The notes beneath the pieces are model-generated. The model was not told the DNA's origin and searched no databases. It saw only the letters and a list, made by a program, of their open reading frames with translations. Both the position numbers and the translations under genes were made by a program. From the NCBI GenBank assembly GCA_964456185.1, contig CAYVZZ010000024.1:1-24065 (forward strand): a stretch of DNA of 24,065 nucleotides. The letters are read 5' to 3'. Positions 1 through 6,838 of the stretch are shown one piece after another (the first letter of the stretch is position 1; every line of letters starts with the position of its first letter). Origin of the DNA: CAYVZZ01 sp964456185 (GTDB taxonomy: Bacteria > Pseudomonadota > Gammaproteobacteria > Pseudomonadales > Alcanivoracaceae).

Positions 1-60
1 GACAGGGTCCGCTCCTACCGTATGATCAACCACTTACGTAGGAGCGGACCCTGTCCGCGA
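1..60. repeat. REPIN-like pair of inverted REP elements
   Basis: Bases 1-18 and 38-55 are perfect reverse complements (18-base arms, 19-base spacer). The right-hand unit (38-60) has a GTAGGAGC head, a short internal hairpin (GCGGAC, loop CCT, GTCCGC) and a GCGA tail. This is the layout of Pseudomonas-type REP sequences. The left unit probably continues outside the window. It lies just past the 3' end of the SDR gene, a usual place for REPs, and could also block transcription or protect mRNA ends. Confidence 0.7.
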
Positions 61-118
61 CAAAACCGTCAACCCACAGCACCCTTACTTAAACACCCCA
101 CAACGCCCTCACAAAACG

Positions 119-943
119 CTACCCCTTCTTCCTTTCACCCCGCATAAACCAACGCACCAGAAAATCGGTCGATACACGCAGTAACCCCGGAAAATGCCGA
201 CTAAACCAGGCCGACATCTTTGCCTGCCAACCCGGCACCAGCATAAACCGACGCTTCGCCATCCCTTTCAACATGGCATCGCACGCCTTGTCCAAAGGCA
301 TCTGCCCGGCAATTTGCTTGAGTTTGATACCCACCGGATCCAGCCCCTCGCGTTCTCGCTCGACCAGGGGCGTAGGGATTTCACCCGGGCAGCATACGCT
401 AACATCGATGCCATCCGGTTTGAGCTCCGTGCGCAGCACTTCAGCCAGGCCAACAATGCCGTATTTCGAGGCGCAGTAGGCACCATAGGCGTAGTTGCTC
501 AACAGACCGGCTAGAGAGGCCACCAACACCAGCTGCCCTTGGTCACGCAAGTGTGGCACCACCTTGGCCGCAAAATGCTGGCTGCCTTTGAGGTTGATAT
601 CCACCACCTTGTCAAAATCGTCACAAGGCTGTTCGCGGAAACGACCGGGAATCTGAATGCCTGCCGAGTTAATCGCCAAATCGGGTTGACCGATGGTCGC
701 AACGGCTTCGGTAAAGGCAGCTTCCAGCGATTGGGGTTGGCTGACATCAGCTCGCAAGCTGATAAATTGTTGACTGGAAGAGGATGCGAGCGCTTTTAAC
801 TCGGCGATTACACTTGATGCATCTGAACGATTAAAAATCGCCACATTGGCGCCGCTTGCCGCCAAGCGCTCGGCAAATTGGCGGCCAATGCCCGAGCCAC
901 CGCCACTGATAAAGGCGCAACCCCAAGGCAATTGAGTGGCCAT
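119..943 (-). CDS. SDR-family NAD(P)-dependent oxidoreductase, 3-ketodihydrosphingosine reductase-like
   Basis: A classical short-chain dehydrogenase/reductase of 274 aa. The Rossmann motif SGGGSGIG is at residues 13-20, NSAG at 92-95, the catalytic Ser at 143 and YxxxK as Tyr156/Lys160. The C-terminal third (CPGEIPTP, a PGW motif, a hydrophobic tail) resembles the SDR subgroup that includes eukaryotic 3-ketodihydrosphingosine reductase. Many bacteria without known sphingolipids carry such genes, so the substrate is unknown; a lipid-type keto group is plausible. The start is well supported: an AGGAGGT ribosome site sits just upstream of the ATG. The gene is probably transcribed alone. A 27-base inverted repeat lies 20 bases upstream of the start and may be an operator. 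No sphingolipid partner gene is visible here. Confidence 0.9.
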   Translation of the reverse strand: MATQLPWGCAFISGGGSGIGRQFAERLAASGANVAIFNRSDASSVIAELKALASSSSQQFISLRADVSQPQSLEAAFTEAVATIGQPDLAINSAGIQIPGRFREQPCDDFDKVVDINLKGSQHFAAKVVPHLRDQGQLVLVASLAGLLSNYAYGAYCASKYGIVGLAEVLRTELKPDGIDVSVCCPGEIPTPLVEREREGLDPVGIKLKQIAGQMPLDKACDAMLKGMAKRRFMLVPGWQAKMSAWFSRHFPGLLRVSTDFLVRWFMRGERKKG

Positions 944-962
944 GGTGCAAACCTCCTGACAA

Positions 963-989
963 TACAGTAGAAAGCTGCATTCTACTGTA
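963..989. promoter_or_regulatory. Perfect 10-base inverted repeat upstream of the SDR gene, operator candidate
   Basis: TACAGTAGAA (963-972) and TTCTACTGTA (980-989) are exact reverse complements separated by 7 bases. It is AT-rich and has no T-run, so it does not look like an intrinsic terminator. It begins 20 bases before the SDR start codon on the minus strand, where a dimeric repressor (for example TetR-like) would be expected to bind. The regulator is not in the window. Confidence 0.45.
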
Positions 990-1065
990 ATTTTCGATGG
1001 AGGTTATGGAGCTTGGTAACAGATGAGTGATTGCACTACAGGACGCAATGCAATCATCATAAAGG

Positions 1066-1710
1066 TCAGTGCAGAGAAGCTAGTATGTCTTGAGCTAGCT
1101 TTTTCGCCAGCAGACGATAGGCATTTTGTTGTACGCGGCTGCTGATATCAGTTGGCATGCCACGCTTACTCATGGGCTGAGAGTCGCTTACTTCTGCCCG
1201 AGCCGTCACGTCTACGGTGCCGGTTTCGGTATGAACCAAGCGCGCATTAGCTGCGAGGTAGGTAATACGCGTGCGCTCTGTGCCCAAGTCGTAGGGCAAG
1301 TCACGTAACGTGACATGAGATGTCGCCTGCGTAATAGCACCCAGTAAGAGATAATCGGCACCCAGCAATTTGCCTAGCCGCATGGACTGGCTCGGATCGG
1401 CCAACTCGCTTTTACTCAAATTGGCCTCATCCATAATACGGCTGATTTGTTGGCGTTCTACAACCGTCACTTTCCCAGACTGCACCAGTTCATGCACTAG
1501 TAGGTTGGTAAGCAGGTTGGTTTCTGTGCTAACGCGTACTCGCGTAGTTTCCGAACCGGCATTATCACGCTGCGTTTTTTGCAGCTGCAGGCTGTTACCC
1601 ACCGCGAAATCAAACACCGCAATGCGCGGGCCGGCGGCCAGAGCCGGTTGGGCTGAAAGCACCAAACCGGTCAGCAGAAAGTGAAGAACGAAACGATTTA
1701 AATAGCGCAT
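1066..1710 (-). CDS. CsgG/HfaB-like periplasmic protein
   Basis: 214 aa with a Sec signal peptide (hydrophobic residues 7-20, likely cleavage after the ALA ending near residue 25). The mature part has the CsgG-type fold signature: an IAVFDF strand, a LLTNLLVHELVQSGKVTVVER segment split over two helices/strands, a 'RIMDEANLSKSELAD' loop, and LGKLLGADYLLLGAI. This is the shared core of CsgG, LpoB and related envelope proteins. There is no lipobox, so unlike CsgG it is probably soluble in the periplasm. It follows the lipoprotein gene by 5 bases and has no clear ribosome site of its own, which suggests translational coupling. Curli genes are absent, so curli secretion is unlikely. The function is unknown; an outer-membrane assembly or envelope role is inferred. 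Confidence 0.8.
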   Translation of the reverse strand: MRYLNRFVLHFLLTGLVLSAQPALAAGPRIAVFDFAVGNSLQLQKTQRDNAGSETTRVRVSTETNLLTNLLVHELVQSGKVTVVERQQISRIMDEANLSKSELADPSQSMRLGKLLGADYLLLGAITQATSHVTLRDLPYDLGTERTRITYLAANARLVHTETGTVDVTARAEVSDSQPMSKRGMPTDISSRVQQNAYRLLAKKLAQDILASLH

Positions 1711-1715
1711 AATAG

Positions 1716-2393
1716 TTAAGCACTCGGCAGTGTTTTGACTAATTCTTTAATTAGCTCGTTGGCCTGTTCTTGGCGCTGCGGCGTCATGTAACTACCTGCA
1801 ATCGCACCACCGGCACCACCAACAGCACCACCGACCACGGTGCCACCATAGCCTGTGTCATCGACTTGATGCCCCACTACTGCGCCACTAACGGCACCCA
1901 ATAAAGCGCCTGCTGCTTTGTTCAGTCCTGAGCCTGTGCTAGCAGATCCGTTCGCACTCCAAATAATGGCAGCAGTATCTACGTCAACCATCTTCGCACT
2001 CATCTCCATCACTTGGCCGTAACGGGGGATGTTGAGAATGATGGCCGCGTCAACATTAAGAATGCGACCCAATTTAGCGGCACCGGCTGTGGAGGTATAA
2101 GATGAATGTGAGAAGTTTTGCTCATCAATCACCGCTTTGATCTGTGAGCGTTCAACAGGGCTGTAGCCCTTGGTCATCAAATACTGGTTAAAAATATTGG
2201 CAATGGCATTTTGAGCGGCATCGCGGTTATGCACAGACGCCCCTTCAACGGCGACAACAGCGACGCGCTTTAGCGTGCTGAAGTCATAGTTTTGATTATG
2301 CGCACCTGTGGCGTTGGTTGATGCACAACCCGCTAATACCAGTGCAGTCATCATGAATGACAAAGTCATTAAATATTTAATTGAACGGATCAT
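1716..2393 (-). CDS. CsgG-like lipoprotein with a C-terminal glycine zipper
   Basis: 225 aa from the ATG at 2393. This start is preferred over the upstream ATG at 2435 because AAGGA lies 8 bases before it and it gives a compact lipoprotein signal. The lipobox is LAGC with Cys23. The middle contains a CsgG/LpoB-like domain (VAVVAVEG, a VERSQIKAVIDEQNF segment, LGRILNVDAAIILNI). The last third is a glycine-zipper stretch (GALLGAVSGAVVGHQ, GGAVGGAGGAIAGS), typical of envelope proteins that insert in or pack against membrane. The next gene encodes a second CsgG-like protein 5 bases away, so the two may form a complex. No partner enzyme or secretion substrate is visible. The family fold is fairly clear; the role is not. 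Confidence 0.8.
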   Translation of the reverse strand: MIRSIKYLMTLSFMMTALVLAGCASTNATGAHNQNYDFSTLKRVAVVAVEGASVHNRDAAQNAIANIFNQYLMTKGYSPVERSQIKAVIDEQNFSHSSYTSTAGAAKLGRILNVDAAIILNIPRYGQVMEMSAKMVDVDTAAIIWSANGSASTGSGLNKAAGALLGAVSGAVVGHQVDDTGYGGTVVGGAVGGAGGAIAGSYMTPQRQEQANELIKELVKTLPSA

Positions 2394-2572
2394 GAGCAAA
2401 TTCCTTGGTGTCGTATTGTCTTGGTATTCAGGCATTCACCGCCGGAGCAACTTGCCTGCCTGTTTTTATTTGCCGCTAGCAAACGGAGTGTGATGCAGCA
2501 CGGCCTTTATAATTTTTACCAAAAACAATTAACTATTGGCACCACCCGTTTGGGGGGGTATCCCAAGGAAAA

Positions 2573-3397
2573 TTACATTGCGACGATCTTGGCCGTTTCT
2601 TTTTGTGAAAGGCTACTGTACGAGACGAGCTCGATTTTCCCATCAAAGGTTTCAACCAGCGCAGTGCAATGTTCCACCCAGTCGCCGCAGTTGTAATACA
2701 TCACGCCGCCCATATCGCAAATTTCAGGGTGGTGGATGTGTCCACAAATAATGCCGTCATAACCACGTTGGCGACATTCGTGGGTCATTACATCGACATA
2801 ATCGGCTACCAGTTTGCCCGCTGTCTTGGTGCGCCGACGGGTAAAAGATGACAACGACCAATAGGAATACCCCAGTTTGACGCGCAGCTTATTGAACTCG
2901 CGGATGCACCGGCGCATACCGCGATATCCCAGTGAACCAATGCGCGATAACACACTGCGGTAACGCACCTCGGCATCGTAGATGTCGCCATGCATGACCA
3001 GAAAATTGCGCCCGCAAACCGTTTCGTGTTTGAGGCTATTCACGATTTGGATATTGCCCAACTGCATTGTCGGCTGAATGAACTTGCGCAGAAATTCATC
3101 GTGATTGCCGGCAATCCAATACACCTGGGTGCCATGGCGAGACTGCCCCAAAATCTTGCGGATCACATTGGTGTGCGCCTGAGGCCAGTAAAAATCGCGT
3201 TTCAGGCGCCAGCCATCGACGATGTCGCCCACCAGATACAACTGCTCGCAAGAGTGGGCATCCAAAAAGGCACTGAGTTTATCGGCCTGGCAACCTCGCG
3301 CACCCAAATGCACGTCTGATATCCACACGCTGCGATAGCGGGGCGGTTGGCTGTTGGCCGGTTTTGATGAGGGATTAGTGAAGTTTGAATTTTTCAT
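2573..3397 (-). CDS. plcP: PlcP-like metallophosphoesterase (LpxH superfamily), Pho-box controlled
   Basis: 274 aa from the ATG at 3397. The calcineurin-like metallophosphoesterase motifs are complete: SDVHLG (residues 27-32), GDIVDGW (57-63), GNHDE (97-101), HGD (136-138) and GHIHH (219-223). The features RGCQ after the first motif, GDIVDGWRLKR, YWPQ and NCGDWVE match the PlcP-type branch better than true LpxH. In Sinorhizobium and marine bacteria PlcP removes the head group of phospholipids during phosphate starvation, leaving diacylglycerol for phosphorus-free lipids. The Pho box directly upstream (3420-3437) supports this role here. No glycosyltransferase (agt-like) partner is in the window. 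A UDP-2,3-diacylglucosamine pyrophosphatase is the alternative. No ribosome site is seen and the predicted transcript begins at or near the ATG. Confidence 0.85.
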   Translation of the reverse strand: MKNSNFTNPSSKPANSQPPRYRSVWISDVHLGARGCQADKLSAFLDAHSCEQLYLVGDIVDGWRLKRDFYWPQAHTNVIRKILGQSRHGTQVYWIAGNHDEFLRKFIQPTMQLGNIQIVNSLKHETVCGRNFLVMHGDIYDAEVRYRSVLSRIGSLGYRGMRRCIREFNKLRVKLGYSYWSLSSFTRRRTKTAGKLVADYVDVMTHECRQRGYDGIICGHIHHPEICDMGGVMYYNCGDWVEHCTALVETFDGKIELVSYSSLSQKETAKIVAM

Positions 3398-3403
3398 GCG
3401 CGC

Positions 3404-3437
3404 AGTATGGCGCATCAATGTGACAGTTTTATGACAC
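3404..3437 (-). promoter_or_regulatory. Pho box plus -10 for the plcP-like gene
   Basis: Read on the minus strand, GTGTCATAAAACTGTCAC (3437-3420) matches the Pho box consensus (two CTGTCAT-type 7-mers separated by 4 bases) at 15 of 18 positions. Ten bases further on lies CATACT (3409-3404), a good -10 at the spacing expected for PhoB-activated promoters, where the Pho box replaces the -35. Confidence 0.85.
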
Positions 3438-3453
3438 TGAAAACATTGATTTT

Positions 3454-3482
3454 TTGACATATTTCTGTAACAAATCGGTCAT
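3454..3482 (+). promoter_or_regulatory. Pho box for the TonB2/receptor operon
   Basis: CTGTAACAAATCGGTCAT (3465-3482) matches the Pho box consensus at 15 of 18 positions. A third 7-mer, TTGACAT at 3454-3460, continues the same 11-base period upstream, giving three tandem half-sites. It lies 61 bases upstream of the DUF3450 start. The -10 expected ten bases downstream (TCGATG, 3493-3498) is weak, so the exact transcription start is uncertain. Confidence 0.7.
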
Positions 3483-3490
3483 AGCATGCG

Positions 3491-3538
3491 CCTCGATGAC
3501 GGGTCACTTCGGGTGACTCAATTCATTCAACATCGAGG
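3491..3538 (+). promoter_or_regulatory. Nested inverted repeat covering the ribosome site of the TonB2 operon
   Basis: CCTCGATG (3491-3498) is the exact reverse complement of CATCGAGG (3531-3538), and the latter contains the Shine-Dalgarno GAGG of the first gene. Inside is a second hairpin, GTCAC (3503-3507) with GTGAC (3513-3517). If the 5' arm is transcribed, the folded leader would hide the ribosome site. If transcription starts at the Pho-box-dictated position near 3505, the outer repeat exists only as DNA. Confidence 0.45.
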
Positions 3539-3543
3539 TAAAT

Positions 3544-4365
3544 ATGACATTAAAACAACCCCCACTAGGCGGCAGAATCAGATGCCTGCTAAGCACGATG
3601 GCAATTGCCTTATTGCTGGTTCCCTCCCTAACCCAAGCCGCCGACACCACCCTCGACCGCCTTTCCAAACAGCTGGTCGATTTACGCACCCAGGTGCAAA
3701 CCCTGAGTGAGGAATTACAAACCGCGAAAACCCGCCATAAAAATCGTTTAGGTGCATTAGCACGCCAGCAGGGCAGTGCCGAAGTGACGTTGGGGCAAGC
3801 CCAAACGCAGTTGAAACAGTTACAAGACAAGCTGGCCGAACAGAAAGCACAGGCCGAGGCCAGTGGCTCCAGCTTGCAAGCATTGCAACAGCAAGTCGAG
3901 CAGCTGCTGGCTACCACTCGCCAACAAGTGCAAGCCAGTTTGCCATTCAAACGCGAGGCGCGTCTGGCACAGCTCGACGAGTTGAAACGCCAACTCGCTC
4001 AACAATTGCTGACGCCACAGCAGGCCATGAATCGGCTTTGGGATTTTTATGCCGATGAAATCCGGCTGACCCGTGATTTAGGGCTTTACCGTCAAACCGT
4101 CAAGGTAAATGGCCAGGAACGACTGGCCGAGGTAGCGCGTTTGGGCATGGTGGCCATGTTCTATCGCACCGAAGACCAGCAATACGGCAAGGTGGTGCGC
4201 CGGCAGGGCGAGTGGCAATACCAACCCGTCGATGCCGCCAACAATCATCTGGTGGCCGCCCTCTTTAAAGCACTGGAACAACACAAAAGTCACGGTTATT
4301 TCCTTTTGCCCAACGTACTGGGCGAGCTCACTCAACCTCTGATTCACAGCGGGAGCGCCTCATGA
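3544..4365 (+). CDS. DUF3450-family periplasmic coiled-coil protein of the TonB2 system
   Basis: 273 aa. A signal peptide ends at about residue 32 (hydrophobic 17-30, then TQA-AD). Residues about 36-155 are a long, Gln/Leu/Ala-rich coiled coil. The C-terminal part (SLPFKREARLAQLDEL, a VARLGMVAMFYRT segment, DQQYGKV) matches DUF3450 proteins, which regularly sit in front of TtpC-ExbB2-ExbD2-TonB2 operons. The start is supported by GAGGT 5 bases upstream. It overlaps the next gene by 4 bases (ATGA), so they are translationally coupled. It probably works in the periplasm with the TtpC-like coiled coil to transmit energy or scaffold the complex; this role is inferred. It is the first gene after a Pho box. 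Confidence 0.85.
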   Translation: MTLKQPPLGGRIRCLLSTMAIALLLVPSLTQAADTTLDRLSKQLVDLRTQVQTLSEELQTAKTRHKNRLGALARQQGSAEVTLGQAQTQLKQLQDKLAEQKAQAEASGSSLQALQQQVEQLLATTRQQVQASLPFKREARLAQLDELKRQLAQQLLTPQQAMNRLWDFYADEIRLTRDLGLYRQTVKVNGQERLAEVARLGMVAMFYRTEDQQYGKVVRRQGEWQYQPVDAANNHLVAALFKALEQHKSHGYFLLPNVLGELTQPLIHSGSAS

Positions 4366-5795
4366 AAACGACGACCTTTATGCCATCTTTGGGAACTGTC
4401 TTGTTCATCGTGCTGAGCCTGCTGTCATTGCCTGCCTTGGCGGCCGATGCCAGTGCCAAGGCCACAACAGCGAGCTTGCCGCCCGAGCCGAGCAAGGCGG
4501 ATGTAAAGCAGCAGTTGATATCCGCTTATGAACGCGAATATGCCTTTCTGGTCGAGCAGAAAACGCAGCTTCAACAAAAGCTCTCGCAATATCGTTCGGA
4601 AAGCGCCCGAGAATTGCGCCAGCTCAAGGACAGCATTGCCGCATTACAGCAACAGCTATTAAACACCCGCGCCCAGCAGCGTCAGGCCAAAGCCGATTTG
4701 GCCGAGCTGCAAGAGAGCAACCGCAACCGCGTGAGTGTGGAAGCCGCCACCGGCCGCCTCCTGGCCAGTGCCGGTGCCCTGTTGGGGCAATATGGCATTG
4801 AGTTGCCGGCAACGGACAACAATGCGCAAGCCATCAATCAGGCATTTACCCGAGCGCAGCAGCTATTGGCCGAGCAAAGCCGCATTCGCGTAGAGCAGGG
4901 CAGATTCTTTGATGCCCAGGGCGTAAAGGTAAACGGCGAGCTAATTAAAGTGGGCGGGATTGCCGCCTTCGGTATCTCGCCCAAGGCCAAGGGTGTGCTG
5001 GCACCGGCCGGAGGTGGTGAATACAAGCTGTGGGCCACACCGGCCAGCGCCAAGGTGGCAGCCTTGGCCAAGGGGGAAGCCCCCGCCCTGATGCCGCTTT
5101 ACCTATATGAGTCGCTGGACGAGGCAGCCGATGCGCCAGACTCCAAAACCGCCCTTGAGCACATTGCCAGCGGTGGCGTGGTGGCCTGGATTATCTTTGC
5201 CGTGGGCATCACCACACTACTGTTTATCCTCGCTCGGGTGTTTCTGCTCTGGCGTGCGGCAACGCCTGCCAAGGCCATGCAGCGCCATGAGCAGGAGCTG
5301 GGGCAGCTATTGGCGCAAAACCGCACCGACGATGCCTTGGCGCTATGTAAGCAAATCAAGGGTGCCGCCGGCGCGGTGCTGACCACCACGGTGCGCCACA
5401 TTGCCCGTGAGCGTGAGCAACTGGAAAACCTCGTCAACGAAACACTGCTGCAGCAACGCAGCCGCCTCGACCGTTACGGTTCGCTGATTATGGTGATTGC
5501 CACCGTGGCGCCCTTATTGGGACTACTGGGTACCGTGGTGGGCATTATCACCACCTTTGAAATTATTACGCAGGTGGGCACCGGCGACCCCACTCGCCTG
5601 GCCGGTGGTATTGCCATTGCGCTGGTGAATACCGAGTTGGGGCTGGCGGTGGCGATACCGGCACTGCTCATTGGCAGCATGCTCACCGGTTGGGCAGAGC
5701 GCATTAAGGACCGCACCTTAAAGTCGGCATTGCGCCTGATTAACCAACGCGATGTGCGTCAACCGGAATTCACCCTGCAAAGCGGAGCCGCCTAA
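4362..5795 (+). CDS. TtpC-like MotA/TolQ/ExbB protein with a periplasmic extension
   Basis: 477 aa, about twice the length of ordinary ExbB. A signal sequence ends near residue 27 (ALA-AD), followed by a coiled coil (about 45-125) and a globular periplasmic region to about 260. A transmembrane helix lies at about 268-293. The TolQ/ExbB core has helices at about 377-400 (VAPLLGLLGTVVGII) and 426-441 (LGLAVAIPALLIG). This architecture matches TtpC, which Vibrio TonB2 systems need in addition to ExbB2. It overlaps the DUF3450 gene by 4 bases and ends one base into exbB2. Expected function: part of the inner-membrane proton-driven motor that energises TonB, with the extra domain reaching into the periplasm. 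Confidence 0.88.
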   Translation: MKTTTFMPSLGTVLFIVLSLLSLPALAADASAKATTASLPPEPSKADVKQQLISAYEREYAFLVEQKTQLQQKLSQYRSESARELRQLKDSIAALQQQLLNTRAQQRQAKADLAELQESNRNRVSVEAATGRLLASAGALLGQYGIELPATDNNAQAINQAFTRAQQLLAEQSRIRVEQGRFFDAQGVKVNGELIKVGGIAAFGISPKAKGVLAPAGGGEYKLWATPASAKVAALAKGEAPALMPLYLYESLDEAADAPDSKTALEHIASGGVVAWIIFAVGITTLLFILARVFLLWRAATPAKAMQRHEQELGQLLAQNRTDDALALCKQIKGAAGAVLTTTVRHIAREREQLENLVNETLLQQRSRLDRYGSLIMVIATVAPLLGLLGTVVGIITTFEIITQVGTGDPTRLAGGIAIALVNTELGLAVAIPALLIGSMLTGWAERIKDRTLKSALRLINQRDVRQPEFTLQSGAA

Positions 5796-6418
5796 TGATG
5801 CCACTGTGGATGGAAACCTGGTTGCAGGGACTGATGCGCTTTTTTACCACCGGCGATGAAGTGATGTGGGCGCTATTGGTGCTGGCAATACTGCTGTGGT
5901 TTGGCCTGGGGTATCGCTTGGCGGTACTGCTGCCGCCCAGCCGCCAGCAGCTGCGCCAGCGTCTGCAAGGGTTAATGGCGCAGCCACCCAAGGCCAGCAC
6001 TAACCGCGCTAGTAAGCCCTTGTTAACCGCGCTTGCGGTTTGGCGGCAACGCCCGCGGCACCTGCGCGCCCAGCTCGACCAGGCGTTTGCCCGCTGGGAG
6101 GCGGAAACCCAACACTACCACCGGGTGATTGGTGCCATTGTAATTGCCGCGCCTTTAACCGGCTTATTGGGCACTGTGGTGGGCATGGTAGACACCTTTG
6201 ATGCCATTGCCGCCAGCGAAGCCATTTCCTACGGCTCGGGCATTGCCGCCGGCATTTCAAAAGCCCTTCTGGCCACCCAAATTGGATTGGCCGTGGCGAT
6301 TCCCGGGCTGATTATCAACAGCCTGCTGGAGCGCAAAGCACAAAAAATTCGTGGCGAAATTGAACAAGTAAAAGACTATCTATGCGCCACTCAACCAACG
6401 GAGTTTGCTGCATGCTAG
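5795..6418 (+). CDS. exbB: ExbB2-type proton channel subunit
   Basis: 207 aa. Three transmembrane segments are visible: about 24-46, about 112-135 (APLTGLLGTVVGMVDTF) and about 160-182 (IGLAVAIPGLIINSLL). The MotA/TolQ/ExbB core motifs include GISKALLATQIGL. It forms the pentameric channel around the ExbD helices and uses proton-motive force to drive TonB. The start overlaps the stop of the TtpC-like gene (TAATG); a second ATG follows directly, so the first residue is uncertain by one. It ends 7 bases into exbD. Confidence 0.93.
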   Translation: MMPLWMETWLQGLMRFFTTGDEVMWALLVLAILLWFGLGYRLAVLLPPSRQQLRQRLQGLMAQPPKASTNRASKPLLTALAVWRQRPRHLRAQLDQAFARWEAETQHYHRVIGAIVIAAPLTGLLGTVVGMVDTFDAIAASEAISYGSGIAAGISKALLATQIGLAVAIPGLIINSLLERKAQKIRGEIEQVKDYLCATQPTEFAAC

Positions 6419-6837
6419 GACAACTCAATCAAGGCGCAAGCCAAGAAACCCAAGATATTGGCACCAGCGTGGTGCCGCTGATTGATGTGATGATGGTGTT
6501 GCTGATTTTCTTCATCGTGGCCACCAGCTTTGTGCAGGACATGAGCCTCGACCTTAACCGGCCGCAGGCCAGCACCGCGGTATCCGCCTCGCCGGAGGCC
6601 ATCCGCCTGTATCTGGATGCCAATGGCAAAACCTATGTGGGCGGCCACGAGGTGCAGCCCTGGGTGCTACAAACCGAGCTCGGCGAGCTGTTGGACTCCA
6701 GCGGCAGCAACAGGGTGCTGGTGGTAACCGATGGCAGTGTGCCGTCACAACAGCTGGTATGGGCGGTGGACCAAGCCCGTATGGCCGGTGCCGGTCAGGT
6801 GGGGGTGGCCACCGAAGCGGACACGGGAGGCGCCTAA
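6412..6837 (+). CDS. exbD: ExbD2-type biopolymer transport protein
   Basis: 141 aa from the ATG at 6412. This start is chosen over an upstream ATG at 6382 because GGAG lies 8 bases before it and the overlap with exbB is then short. The single N-terminal transmembrane helix begins with PLIDVMMVLLIFF, and the aspartate is residue 25, the same position as the essential proton-carrying Asp25 of E. coli ExbD. The C-terminal domain is periplasmic, ending in VAWAVDQARMAG-like helix and GQVGVAT. It is one base from the tonB start. Confidence 0.93.
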   Translation: MLGQLNQGASQETQDIGTSVVPLIDVMMVLLIFFIVATSFVQDMSLDLNRPQASTAVSASPEAIRLYLDANGKTYVGGHEVQPWVLQTELGELLDSSGSNRVLVVTDGSVPSQQLVWAVDQARMAGAGQVGVATEADTGGA

Positions 6838-6838
6838 G

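Noticed and set aside
963..989. LexA (SOS) box
   Set aside because: The half-sites are oriented ACAG...CTGT, opposite to the CTGT...ACAG order of LexA sites, and the spacing differs.
1028..1056. Terminator after the CsgG-like gene (TGATTGCA/TGCAATCA arms)
   Set aside because: The arms are short, AT-rich and 13 bases apart with no T-run in the direction of transcription; too weak to call.
2573..3397. Calling the metallophosphoesterase LpxH of lipid A synthesis
   Set aside because: The RGCQ and GDIVDGWRLKR features and the Pho box fit PlcP better; a housekeeping lipid A enzyme would not be expected under phosphate control. It is kept as the alternative.
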